A DNA stretch of 34,839 bases from Dehalococcoidia bacterium (GTDB lineage Bacteria > Chloroflexota > Dehalococcoidia > Dehalococcoidales > E44-bin46), in the NCBI GenBank assembly GCA_004376105.1, contig SOKA01000037.1, positions 1 to 34,839 of the forward strand, given 5' to 3'. The stretch's first letter is position 1. The number at the start of each line of letters is the position of its first letter. The notes below the pieces were generated by a model that was not told where the DNA came from, ran no database searches, and saw only the letters and a list, made by a program, of their open reading frames with translations. The position numbers and the translations under genes were made by a program. Positions 17,765 through 27,226 of this stretch are shown in pieces.

Positions 17765-18532
17765 ATGATGTACCTTGGCACTTCAGGGTTTAGTTATAAC
17801 GATTGGGTGGGGAACTTTTACCCAGTGGGTATGCCCAAAAGGGAATGGCTTACCTATTATGCTCGTGAGTTTAATACCTGCGAAGTAAATTCATCCTTTT
17901 ATGCGTTGCCTACGCCTTCCAGCTTAAAAGCAATGGCAGGGAAAACAGGTGAAGGTTTCCTATTTTGTTTTAAGGCGAATCAAGAAATGACCCACCAGCG
18001 GGGTGACAATGCCCCCATTTTTAAGGCATTTTGCCAGGTGTTAGAGCCTATCATCACTGCTGGGAAGCTGGGTTGTATCCTGGCTCAGTTTCCATATAGT
18101 TTCAGTTTTAATCGCCGTAACTGGGAGTACCTCAGCCTGTTTAAGGAAAGGTTAGGTGAACTACCGGTGGTGATTGAATTCCGTAATGCCCGGTGGCTGA
18201 GAAGTGAGGTGTTTGACTGGCTCCGTCATCATGAGTTAGGCTTTTGTTGTGTCGATGAACCACCGCTACCTAATCTTTTACCGCCACTAGCTGAGGTAAC
18301 AAGTAAGATAAGCTATGTCCGCTTTCATGGGCGTAATAGTGCTAAGTGGTGGCAGCACGAGCAGGCTTATGAGAGGTATGATTATAGCTATACACCACAG
18401 GAACTCAGCGAATGGCTACCTAGGATTCAAAAGCTGGATAGTGTAGCTGAAAAGACCTTTGTCTTCGCCAACAATCACTGGCGTGGGCAGGCAGTTAGCA
18501 CCATCCGTCAATTGCGGCTGATGCTGGACTAA
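17765..18532 (+). CDS. DUF72 (YecE) family protein
   Basis: MYLGTSGFSYNDWVGNFYPVGMPKREWLTYYAREFNTCEVNSSFYALPTPSSLKAMAGKTGEGFLFCFKANQEMTHQ..SYVRFHGRN. Confidence 0.94.
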   Translation: MMYLGTSGFSYNDWVGNFYPVGMPKREWLTYYAREFNTCEVNSSFYALPTPSSLKAMAGKTGEGFLFCFKANQEMTHQRGDNAPIFKAFCQVLEPIITAGKLGCILAQFPYSFSFNRRNWEYLSLFKERLGELPVVIEFRNARWLRSEVFDWLRHHELGFCCVDEPPLPNLLPPLAEVTSKISYVRFHGRNSAKWWQHEQAYERYDYSYTPQELSEWLPRIQKLDSVAEKTFVFANNHWRGQAVSTIRQLRLMLD

Positions 18533-18548
18533 TGTGCCTCACTTAACA

Positions 18549-18577
18549 TTGCTCTCTCAGATAACACTAGGTATAAT
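18549..18577 (+). promoter_or_regulatory. Candidate promoter (TTGCTC-N17-TATAAT)
   Basis: TTGCTC 18549-18554, 17 nt, TATAAT 18572-18577, about 78 nt upstream of the proposed start at 18655. Confidence 0.55.
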
Positions 18578-18654
18578 AGCTTACTTGTCAGCCTAAATGG
18601 GAAAATCAGAAACTGGCTATCTCAAACTTGACAGGCGAGCAAGAGGAGGAAGAA

Positions 18655-19023
18655 GTGACTACGAGTTTTAATTTACTTCGCTCTCGTTTGGAGAGTGAGC
18701 AGAAGCGCTTAATTGGTGAATTAGAGCAATTAGAGGCTAGCGTCCGTCCTGCAAGTGAGAGGCGGGAGGGTAGTCCCTTTGGCAAAAGGGAGGAGGAAGC
18801 TACAGAGACCCTCGAGTTAGAGACGCGGCTGGCTTTAGAGAAGCGTATTAGAAACCAACTGGCTGAGATTGAGCACGCTTTATCTAAATTTGAAGAAGGA
18901 ACCTATGGCTTATGTGACATTTGTGGTCAACCTATAGACCCAGCCCGATTAGAAGCTCTTCCCCAGGCAAACCTGTGCTTGAGTTGTAAGGCTAGTCAGG
19001 CAAAGAATGCAAAAGGTAGATAG
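18655..19023 (+). CDS. DksA/TraR C4-type zinc finger family protein
   Basis: GTG start at 18655 follows AAGAGGAGGAAGAA and fits better than the ORF-track TTG at 18628. EIEHALSKFEEGTYGLCDICGQPIDPARLEALPQANLCLSCK. Confidence 0.9.
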   Translation: MTTSFNLLRSRLESEQKRLIGELEQLEASVRPASERREGSPFGKREEEATETLELETRLALEKRIRNQLAEIEHALSKFEEGTYGLCDICGQPIDPARLEALPQANLCLSCKASQAKNAKGR

Positions 19024-19543
19024 TCTTCGGGGTAAGTGGTGGCGGAATGCGGTCTTTTTCCTTACTGCAATATTGGTGGTGGTTGGAGATCAGCTTAGCA
19101 AGATATGGATAAGGTCTAATTTAGCTATAGGGCAATCGTTACCTGAGACGGGATTCTTTCGGATAGTCCATACCCATAATACCGGAGCTGCCTTTGGTTT
19201 GTTTCAAGGGCAGTCGTTCGCTCTAACTATAGTTGCCTTCGTCGGCGTGGCTATTCTTCTGTTCTATGCCTTTTTTGTTTGTCGTCGGTTTCCCTTCTTA
19301 AATAATATGCTGAGCAGGGTAGCTCTGGGTTCGATTCTTGGCGGCACGGTGGGTAACCTGATTGACCGACTACGCTTTGGCGGTGTTACCGACTTTATCG
19401 GTGTTGGTATCTGGCCGCCATTTAACGTTGCTGATTCGTCAATAACCGTCGGTGTTGTTGTATTTGCTGGCTCTCTATTGTATCTACTCTTTAGCCAGAG
19501 GCAAGAGACAAAGAGAGATAAAACAGTTTCCCAGAAGAATTAA
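19007..19543 (+). CDS. lspA: Lipoprotein signal peptidase (signal peptidase II)
   Basis: VVGDQLSKIWIRSNL..FRIVHTHNTGAAFGLFQGQ..GNLIDRLRFGGVTDFIGVGIWPPFNVADSSITVGVV: catalytic Asp motifs. Confidence 0.96.
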   Translation: MQKVDSLRGKWWRNAVFFLTAILVVVGDQLSKIWIRSNLAIGQSLPETGFFRIVHTHNTGAAFGLFQGQSFALTIVAFVGVAILLFYAFFVCRRFPFLNNMLSRVALGSILGGTVGNLIDRLRFGGVTDFIGVGIWPPFNVADSSITVGVVVFAGSLLYLLFSQRQETKRDKTVSQKN

Positions 19544-19568
19544 GCTTTCCCGGAGTGGCTTAAGGGGG

Positions 19569-20480
19569 GTGAGGTTTATACCCCGTCTCAAGGTATTTAG
19601 CTTTGTGGTTGATGAGCCAGGGGCTCGTCTTGATAAGTATGTGGCTGAGAAGTGTCTAGACCTTTCCCGGCCCCAGGCTCAAAAGCTTATTGCTGATGGC
19701 TATATCACGGTTAATGACCGTGTGGCTAAGGCGGGACTTAGACTTCATATTGGTGATAGGGTGAATATTACTATACCTCCCCCTCCGCCCAGCCCCTTAT
19801 CTCCTGAGGCGATTCCGTTAAATATTATCTACGAGGATGATGACCTTTTAGTCATAGACAAACCAGCCGGGCTGACTATTCACCCAGCACCGGGACACCC
19901 AAGTCATACCCTAGTAAATGCTATTCTGTCCTACTTGCCCAACCTGCCTGATACTGGGGACTCATTGCGACCGGGAATTGTGCATCGTCTGGATAAAGAC
20001 GCCTCAGGGGTGATGGTGGTGGCTAAGAATAGTGTGGCTCAGGCTAATCTGATTAATCAATTTAAAGCTCGCTCGGTAGTAAAAGCCTATCTGGTGTTGG
20101 TTAAGGGACATCTCACTCCGGATGAGGGCGTTATTGAGGCACCTATTGGGCGTGACCCTCGCAACCGAAAACGCATGGCAGTGGTGGCTGAGGGCAGAGA
20201 GGCGCGAACCAACTATCATGTCATTAAGTATATAGGAAACTATACCCTGCTTGAGGTCAGACCTGAGACCGGTCGCACTCACCAGATTCGGGTTCACCTT
20301 TCAGCTATTGGCTACCCGGTGGTAGGAGATAGCGTGTATGGAGTAAAATCACCCTATCTCTCCCGGCAATTTCTGCATGCCTGCCGCCTGGGCTTTAAGT
20401 TACCATCCAGCGGCGAGTATGTAGAATTCACCTCCGATCTCCCCCCAGATTTGGAGCAAGCACTAAAAGACATTGCCTAG
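19569..20480 (+). CDS. rluD: RluA/RluD family pseudouridine synthase
   Basis: S4 domain (RLDKYVAEKCLDLSRPQAQKLIADGYITVNDRVAKAGLRLHIGDRVNI) and catalytic GIVHRLDKDASGVMVVAK. The track start (19452) lies inside lspA. A GTG at about 19569 or 19603 is more plausible. Confidence 0.92.
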   Translation: MRFIPRLKVFSFVVDEPGARLDKYVAEKCLDLSRPQAQKLIADGYITVNDRVAKAGLRLHIGDRVNITIPPPPPSPLSPEAIPLNIIYEDDDLLVIDKPAGLTIHPAPGHPSHTLVNAILSYLPNLPDTGDSLRPGIVHRLDKDASGVMVVAKNSVAQANLINQFKARSVVKAYLVLVKGHLTPDEGVIEAPIGRDPRNRKRMAVVAEGREARTNYHVIKYIGNYTLLEVRPETGRTHQIRVHLSAIGYPVVGDSVYGVKSPYLSRQFLHACRLGFKLPSSGEYVEFTSDLPPDLEQALKDIA

Positions 20481-20584
20481 AATCTGGATAGGTGAGGTGG
20501 TAGAATGGGTGAAAAGAAGAGTTGAGATGACTAAGGTTAGAGCGTTTGGATGTTATCTGAAACATTTCTCTTAGTAGGGCATAA

Positions 20585-21370
20585 ATGGAGTTAAATATAC
20601 AAACATATCAAGAATTAGCAGAAAAATATTTAAAGTATCAGTTTGCACTTTACCCGATGAAGTTTGATGCTACGCCAGAGTTGCAAATAGCAATAATGCA
20701 ATCTCATCAATCCAATACTGACACAATGTTTTCACTTAGAGAGATAATTGCGTTGAAAAATGTGAACGATGTTTATTGCCTTTCTCGATCTATGTTCGAA
20801 TCGGTTGTAAACATGGGGGTGTTGGTAACTGACAAAATAAAGGATGGAGCAAAACGTTTCCTGGGATTTCAATATGTTGAAGCATGTAGAATACTGGATC
20901 ACCTAAAACAAATCGACCCAGAATTCGCCAGTAAGGTTTACGACCCTGAGGAAGTTAATGCCATTATAGCGGGACGAAACGCTTTTGTTTCAAAATATGG
21001 CAATGTTGGTGATTGGTGTGGTCTTAATTTAATCGAGAGGGTTAGACTGATTGATGAGAGTTTTCCACCCACTTGTTCAACTACAAAATTCTTTGAGTAC
21101 TTCTATTGCCAAGTATATAGGAAAGGTTCAGGCGCAACACATCGAACTTCTACCGGATTAGGGCGGTCTATCGTCTGGACAAAATCAATGGTTGGCGATT
21201 TGATTTTCATCGAGCCCACTCCGAATATGAACCATCTAGTTTTCGCTAGTATTCACTCCCTAATTGTTTATTTAGCGAGTATCAGATTTATAGGCCAGAT
21301 TTTAAAAGGTAACGAGACGGAATCTTATTATCAAAAGGAAACTGCTTGCATTATTGCAGGAAAAGAATAG
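20585..21370 (+). CDS. DUF5677-like hypothetical protein
   Basis: 261-aa ORF with RSMFESVVNMGVLVTD and YRKGSGATHRTSTGLGRS segments. Visibly more AT-rich than its neighbours. Confidence 0.7.
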   Translation: MELNIQTYQELAEKYLKYQFALYPMKFDATPELQIAIMQSHQSNTDTMFSLREIIALKNVNDVYCLSRSMFESVVNMGVLVTDKIKDGAKRFLGFQYVEACRILDHLKQIDPEFASKVYDPEEVNAIIAGRNAFVSKYGNVGDWCGLNLIERVRLIDESFPPTCSTTKFFEYFYCQVYRKGSGATHRTSTGLGRSIVWTKSMVGDLIFIEPTPNMNHLVFASIHSLIVYLASIRFIGQILKGNETESYYQKETACIIAGKE

Positions 21371-21475
21371 ATGGCAAGTACGTCAGATAACACAGCATGT
21401 ACGCTATGGGCTAATGTCCTTGCCCTTTGGGACATTGCTTTGTAACTTCTTTCGAGCTCCGGAGAGATGTTTTAG

Positions 21476-22921
21476 ATGAATAAATCAGTTAGGGTGCGGT
21501 TTGCACCTAGTCCTACAGGTTATCCCCACGTGGGCAATATCAGGACTGCCCTGTTTAACTGGCTCTTTGCCCGACACTATGGGGGTAGCTTTATTGTCCG
21601 TATTGAGGATACCGATGTCGCCCGTAAGGTTAAGGGTGCGGTGGAAGTTATCCTTGATAGCCTGTGCTGGTTGGGATTGGATTGGGATGAGGGTCCCTAT
21701 TTTCAATCGCAGCGCTTAGAATTATACCGTGAGGCAGCCAAGCGTCTGATTTCACAGGGAGATGCTTATTATTGCTATTGTTCCCCCCAGCGCCTGGAGG
21801 AGATGCGGGCTGAGCAGGTTAGGCGTAAGCAGCCGCCGGGCTATGACCGACACTGCCGCAATTTAAGTCAGAAAGAGCGGGCTGAAAAGGAGGCTGAAGG
21901 CATTACACCAGTAGTTCGTTTCCAGACCCCGCTTAGCGGGCAGACCAAGTTTAGTGATTTAATTTGGGGTGAGGTGGTATTTGAAAATGATACCATTGAT
22001 GATTTCGTATTGCTTAAATCGGATGGCTATCCTACATATCATCTAGCCAGTGTGGTTGATGACCACCTGATGGAAATAACTCATGTTCTCAGGGCTGAGG
22101 AGTGGCTATCCAGCACCCCCCGCCACCGGCTTCTGTATCAGGCTCTGGGATTTGAGCCACCGCAGTTTGCTCACCTGCCGATGATACTGGGGGCTGACCG
22201 TGCCAAATTGAGTAAAAGACACGGGGCAGTGTCTATAACTGAGTATCGGGAGCAAGGCTATCTACCTGAGGCTATGGTGAACTTTCTGGCTTTGCTGGGC
22301 TGGTCCCTGGATGATAAGACTGAGATTTTACCTGAGCAGGAGCTTATAAACAGCTTTTCCCTGGAGCGTGTCAGTCGGACAGCGGCCGTCTTCAATCGGG
22401 ATAAGCTCAACTGGATGAATGGGGTATATATCCGGAGGTTGAGCGTGGAAGATTTTACTCAGCGGGCGCTCCCCTTTCTGGATAGTGGCTTACCTCCTGA
22501 GGTGAAACGACCGTTATCCATTGAATATATCAGGCAGATTATGCCTCTTATTCAGGAGCGAGCCCGAACCCTGGCTGAGGTAGCTGAGCTGGCTCAGTTT
22601 TTCTTCGTTGACAAGCTTGATTATGCTCCTAGCCTGTTAATAGGTAAGAGTATGAGCCAGGAATTAGCCACTCAAGCGTTAGAGACGGCAAAGCAGAGGC
22701 TGGGGCGATTAGAGGTGTTTGATGCTGAGTCTCTGGAGGCTATGCTTAGACCTCTAGCTGTAGAGTTAGGGCTGAAGACAGGGCAGCTTTTTGGTGTGCT
22801 CAGGGTAGCCGTTACCGGGCGAACAGCGGCGCCGCCTCTATTTCAAACTATGTCGGTCCTGGGCAAGGAGCAGTGCCTTAAGCGAATTGAAACCGCGCTA
22901 GATAGACTCCATAGGCTGTGA
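21476..22921 (+). CDS. gltX: Glutamyl-tRNA synthetase
   Basis: VRVRFAPSPTGYPHVGNIRTALFNWLFARHYGGSFIVRIEDTD..LGADRAKLSKRHGAVSITEYREQGYLPEAMVNFLALLGWS. Confidence 0.97.
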   Translation: MNKSVRVRFAPSPTGYPHVGNIRTALFNWLFARHYGGSFIVRIEDTDVARKVKGAVEVILDSLCWLGLDWDEGPYFQSQRLELYREAAKRLISQGDAYYCYCSPQRLEEMRAEQVRRKQPPGYDRHCRNLSQKERAEKEAEGITPVVRFQTPLSGQTKFSDLIWGEVVFENDTIDDFVLLKSDGYPTYHLASVVDDHLMEITHVLRAEEWLSSTPRHRLLYQALGFEPPQFAHLPMILGADRAKLSKRHGAVSITEYREQGYLPEAMVNFLALLGWSLDDKTEILPEQELINSFSLERVSRTAAVFNRDKLNWMNGVYIRRLSVEDFTQRALPFLDSGLPPEVKRPLSIEYIRQIMPLIQERARTLAEVAELAQFFFVDKLDYAPSLLIGKSMSQELATQALETAKQRLGRLEVFDAESLEAMLRPLAVELGLKTGQLFGVLRVAVTGRTAAPPLFQTMSVLGKEQCLKRIETALDRLHRL

Positions 22922-22973
22922 GTGTCAAATGGGTATATCTTCGTTAGGCAAAAGCAGATGAAGGAGGTATATA

Positions 22974-23540
22974 GTGAAAGCTATAGCTATTGTTGGTAGT
23001 CCGAGGGAGAAGGGAAATACAGAAATTCTGGCTAGACACACCCTGAAGGCTATAGAAGAGGAGGGATTGGACACCGAACTTATAAGTTTAGCTGATTTAG
23101 ATATCAAGCCGTGCAATACCTGTATGGTCTGTAAAAAAGAAGAACGATGTCCTATCGATGATGACCTATTTCCGATATATATCAAGATGAAAGAGGCTGA
23201 TGCTATAATATTGGCCTCACCAGTATACTTTGGTTCAGCAACAGCTTTATTAAAAGCCCTCATGGAGAGGGCTGGTTATATTGCGTATTGGAATGGTAGG
23301 GCGTTTGAGGGTAAGGTGGGTGGACCCTTGGTGGTAGCCCGCCGGGCTGGTCAAAATTTTACCTTATCTCAGCTGGCTTATTGGTTTTATATTATGGGAT
23401 GTTTTGTTCCCGGCTCAACCTATTGGAATATTGCCTTTGGCGAGCGAAAGGGTGAGGTAGAGAAAGACGAGGAAGGGCTTAAAACAGCGTGGAACTTCGG
23501 TAAAAATGTTGCTCTTTTGGTTAAAAAACTGAAGACCTAG
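22974..23540 (+). CDS. Flavodoxin-like NADPH-dependent FMN reductase / iron-sulfur flavoprotein
   Basis: GTG start after AAGGAGGT. IAIVGSPREKGNTEILARHTLKAIEEEGLDTELISLADLDIKPCNTCMVCKKEERCPIDDDL..AIILASPVYFGSATALLKALMERAG. Confidence 0.92.
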   Translation: MKAIAIVGSPREKGNTEILARHTLKAIEEEGLDTELISLADLDIKPCNTCMVCKKEERCPIDDDLFPIYIKMKEADAIILASPVYFGSATALLKALMERAGYIAYWNGRAFEGKVGGPLVVARRAGQNFTLSQLAYWFYIMGCFVPGSTYWNIAFGERKGEVEKDEEGLKTAWNFGKNVALLVKKLKT

Positions 23541-23574
23541 TTTACTTCGCAAGGAATAATTGATATTTTCTAAC

Positions 23575-23666
23575 CTCACCCCCTTTATCCCCCTCTCCAT
23601 GATATGGATATATATTCCTATCATGAGGGGGAAAGTAATTTAAAAAGAGGGGCTACCGCCCCTCTT
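23575..23666. repeat. Dispersed intergenic two-hairpin repeat, copy 2 (diverged)
   Basis: CCTCACCCCCTTTATCCCCCTCTCC... then AAGAGGGGCTACCGCCCCTCTTAGAC (perfect 9-bp arms, 23645-23666). The first hairpin is replaced by a longer arm (CCCCCTC..ATGATA/TATCAT..GAGGGGG). Confidence 0.75.
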
Positions 23667-24507
23667 AGACACCCTGATAAATAGAGTTATCATACGGCTG
23701 GCATTGAGGGCAGAAGTAGGTGCCACGATTTCGGACAACTATTCGCTCAATGAGAGTGCCGCAGACAGGGCAAAGGTTGCCACTAAGGCGGTGGGCAACC
23801 TGAAACTGAAGGTGAGCCGTGCCCAGTTCCCCACTGGGGCGAAGGTAGGTATCCACGCTGGCTCCTTTATAACCAATAGCTGACAATAGCACTCGCTTAA
23901 TGCTGTGATGGAGCCTTTTTGCCTCATCTTGAGACAGGCTTTTTCCCGACCTTAGGGGGTGGATTCTGGCAGCAAACAGAGCTTCATCGGCATACATATT
24001 GCCGATGCCGGCAATGAAGGTCTGGTCGCAGAGGAGAGCTTTTATCGGTGCCGTGCGATTATTCAGGCGCTTTAGCAGAATCTGGGGGGTAAAGCTGGCT
24101 TCCAAGGGTTCAGGTCCAAGCTTACCGACAATAGAATTGGTGTCTTCTACCAGCCACATTACCCCGAGCTTACGTGGGTCGCGAAAGCAAAGCTGGATTT
24201 CTTTATCCAGGTAGAGTATAGCGCGGATAAATTTATCGGGTTCAGTCGAGGCTGGTTTTAATAGCAGAGAGCCAGTCATTTTCAGGTGGATAATTAGTGC
24301 TTTACCGCTGGTCAGGCTAAAGATGAGATATTTGCCGCGCCGAGCCACCCCGGTGAGCCTTTGCCCTATGAGTCGGGAGCAGAATTCTTCAACCGATGGC
24401 AGGCGTACTATCCCAGCCCAGAACAGAGTGACGCTGCTAACACGACGACCGACAATAAGGGGCAGTAACTCGTTCTTTATGCTCTCTACCTCGGGAAGCT
24501 CAGGCAT
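23665..24507 (-). CDS. mutM: Formamidopyrimidine-DNA glycosylase
   Basis: MPELPEVESIKNELLPLIVGRRV..FIAGIGNMYADEALFAARIHPLR..zinc finger CPVCGTLIERIVVRNRGTYFCPQCQ. Confidence 0.97.
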   Translation of the reverse strand: MPELPEVESIKNELLPLIVGRRVSSVTLFWAGIVRLPSVEEFCSRLIGQRLTGVARRGKYLIFSLTSGKALIIHLKMTGSLLLKPASTEPDKFIRAILYLDKEIQLCFRDPRKLGVMWLVEDTNSIVGKLGPEPLEASFTPQILLKRLNNRTAPIKALLCDQTFIAGIGNMYADEALFAARIHPLRSGKSLSQDEAKRLHHSIKRVLLSAIGYKGASVDTYLRPSGELGTAHLQFQVAHRLSGNLCPVCGTLIERIVVRNRGTYFCPQCQPYDNSIYQGV

Positions 24508-24514
24508 TTTAGGG

Positions 24515-27226
24515 TTATTCCATCTCCCCCCAGTTATTGCCGGTCTTGATGTCCACTTTTAATGGGAGGCTAAGGGCTAAAGCAGTGGACATTACTTGTG
24601 GCACCAGCTGGCGCATTGTTTCCAGCTCCTCCTGGGGCACTTCAAAGACAAGCTCATCGTGCACCTGAATCAGGAGCTTACTTTTCAGTTGGCGCTTGTC
24701 CATTTCCCGGTATAGGTTAATCATAGCCATCTTTATAATGTCGGCTGACGTCCCTTGCACTGGCATATTTATTGCCATGCGCTCAGCAGCTTCCCTAACC
24801 TGTCGGTTGGGAGAGTTGATTTCAGGGATAAAGCGTTTTCTGCCCAGTAACGTTTGAACATAGCCTAATTCCCCTGCCTGCTTTTTGGTAGACTCAAGGT
24901 ATTGCTTTACCCCGGGGTATTTTTCAAAGTATGAGGTAATGAATTGAGCCGCCTCTTCCCGCGATAGTTCTGTTGCCTGCTCCAGCCCGTAGTCACTCAT
25001 ACCATAAATAACGCCGAAATTAACTGTCTTGGCCAGGCGGCGCATATCCGGGGTTACTTGTGTAGCACCCACGCCGAAGAGCTGGACGGCGGTGGCAGTG
25101 TGAATATCCTCATCCCGATGGAAGGCGTTTAACAGGCTTGAGTCCTGAGATAGGTGGGCAAGGGCACGGAGGTCAATCTGTGAATAGTCTCCAGCTAAGA
25201 GGCAAAACCCGGGTGGAGCAATAAAGGCTTGCCTAACTTCCCTTCCCGCTTCACCTCGGACAGGGATATTTTGCAGATTGGGCTCGCTGGAGGAAAGCCG
25301 ACCAGTAGCTGTCCTTGTTTGATTAAAGCTGGTATGCACCCGACCTGTTTTGGGGTTTATTAAGCTGGGTAGGGCATCAATATAGGTTGACTTGAGCTTG
25401 GCTAACTGGCGGTAGTCTAAAATAAATTCTATTATGGGGTGGACTCCGCGCAGTTCCTCCAGTACCGAAGCACCGGTGGAATAACCGCCCCTAGTTTTAC
25501 GGGCTGGTGGCAGTTTCAGCTCCTCAAATAGGATAGAGCTTAGCTGCTGGGGTGAGTTTATATTGAAGCGGTGACCTACACTATTATATATTTCTGTCTC
25601 CAGCTTGAGTAACTGCTCACTGAGGCGATGGGACATCTGCCTCATTAGCTCTATATCCAGAGCTACACCGTTCCTCTCCATACTGACCAGCACTGGCACC
25701 AGTGGCATCTCAACCTCAGAGAACAGTTGCCATAGCCCCTGCTGGTGAAGCTCTGCGCTTAGTAATTCAGCCAGTTGTCCGGTGATATCAGCGTCAGCAC
25801 AGGAGTAATCGGCAGCCCGATTTACCTCTACCTGTGACATAGAAAGCTGCTTAGCCCCCGAGCCAATAAGAGCAGAAATAGGCGTCATTTCAATGTCTAG
25901 CTTGCTGAAGGCGAGGGCTTTCAAGCTTAAAGATTTTTCGCCCAGAAGGTAGGCAGCGAGCATAGTGTCAAAGGTCAGGTTATTGACCTTTATCCCATAC
26001 TCAGCCAGCACCGTCATATCATACTTGCCGTTGTGGGCAAGCTTAGCTAAGGTAGCATCTTCAAGTGGAGACTTAAGCCCATTGATGACCTGGTTGAGGG
26101 GCAGTTGTTCCACCTGTCCCCAGCCGACATGACCGACAGGGATGTAGTAAGCCTCGCCCGGGGCTAGCGATATAGATATACCTACCAGTTGGGCTAACAT
26201 AGCGTTTAGGCTTGTTGTCTCTAAGTCAAAGGCAAAGGACTTAGCTGCTGACAGGCGGTTTAGTAGCTCATCAAAGGCTGAAGTGGTATTTATAATATGA
26301 TAGGCTTGTTGGGGTCTGGGCTCAATTTTAGCCTGAGGGAGGCTTTCAGGTGCTTCCATTTCGGGCAATTTAGGTAATAGGCTAAGAAACTCCAACTCAC
26401 GGAAAAGCTCAGCTACCTGATGGCGGTCATAATGGCTAATCTGGCAGTCATCAAGGTTAAGGGTAACTGGTGTCTGGGTAACGATAGTCGCCAGCTCTTT
26501 ACTCTGGCGAGCAAGGGCTTCATTTTGTCGTAATAGCGCCTGGAGCTTGGGTGGGGTCACCTCGTCTATATGGGCATAGATTTCTTGCATGGTGCCAAAT
26601 TGCTGGATGAGCCTGACTGCTGTTTTCTCACCGATGCCAGGGACGCCGGGGATGTTATCCGAAGGGTCGCCCTTTAATCCTTTAAGGTCGGCAATGTGCT
26701 CAGGTTTGATGCCATATTTCTGGCTTACTGCAGCTTCATCATAGAGCGCAGTATCGCCAAAGGTTCGCCTGGGGGTAAATACTTTTACTTTAGGTGACAC
26801 CAGTTGCATAGCATCAGCATCGCCGGTAACAATTATAGTATCAATACCCTGGTGGCTGGCCTGCTGGCTGAGTGTGCCCAGAACATCATCTGCCTCATAG
26901 CCATCGAGTTCAAAGATAGGGATATGGAAGGTTTCCACCAACTGTTTTACCCGCTCTAGTTGGTTGACCAGTTCGTCAGGGGTTGGGGGGCGCTGTGCCT
27001 TATACTGGTCAAACATTTGGTGTCTAAAGGTAGGTGCCTTCTTATCGAAGGCGATGGCATAGTGGGTAGGTTTAAGCTCGCTTATTGCTTTCAGTAGTAT
27101 AAGGGCAAAGCCATAAATGGCACCTACCACCTCCCCGGTTTTACTCACCGTGAGCGGCGGTAAGGCGTGAAAGGCACGATGGACGAGGGCATTGCCGTCA
27201 AATAACACCAACCGAGGCTTTTTCAT
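24515..27226 (-). CDS. polA: DNA polymerase I with 5'-3' exo, 3'-5' exo and polymerase domains
   Basis: LVLFDGNALVHRAFHALPP; exo motifs FDLETTSLN, AHNGKYDM and YSCADADIT retained; DYSQIDLRALAHLS, RRLAKTVNFGVIYGMSDYGL, QVHDELVFEV. Confidence 0.97.
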   Translation of the reverse strand: MKKPRLVLFDGNALVHRAFHALPPLTVSKTGEVVGAIYGFALILLKAISELKPTHYAIAFDKKAPTFRHQMFDQYKAQRPPTPDELVNQLERVKQLVETFHIPIFELDGYEADDVLGTLSQQASHQGIDTIIVTGDADAMQLVSPKVKVFTPRRTFGDTALYDEAAVSQKYGIKPEHIADLKGLKGDPSDNIPGVPGIGEKTAVRLIQQFGTMQEIYAHIDEVTPPKLQALLRQNEALARQSKELATIVTQTPVTLNLDDCQISHYDRHQVAELFRELEFLSLLPKLPEMEAPESLPQAKIEPRPQQAYHIINTTSAFDELLNRLSAAKSFAFDLETTSLNAMLAQLVGISISLAPGEAYYIPVGHVGWGQVEQLPLNQVINGLKSPLEDATLAKLAHNGKYDMTVLAEYGIKVNNLTFDTMLAAYLLGEKSLSLKALAFSKLDIEMTPISALIGSGAKQLSMSQVEVNRAADYSCADADITGQLAELLSAELHQQGLWQLFSEVEMPLVPVLVSMERNGVALDIELMRQMSHRLSEQLLKLETEIYNSVGHRFNINSPQQLSSILFEELKLPPARKTRGGYSTGASVLEELRGVHPIIEFILDYRQLAKLKSTYIDALPSLINPKTGRVHTSFNQTRTATGRLSSSEPNLQNIPVRGEAGREVRQAFIAPPGFCLLAGDYSQIDLRALAHLSQDSSLLNAFHRDEDIHTATAVQLFGVGATQVTPDMRRLAKTVNFGVIYGMSDYGLEQATELSREEAAQFITSYFEKYPGVKQYLESTKKQAGELGYVQTLLGRKRFIPEINSPNRQVREAAERMAINMPVQGTSADIIKMAMINLYREMDKRQLKSKLLIQVHDELVFEVPQEELETMRQLVPQVMSTALALSLPLKVDIKTGNNWGEME

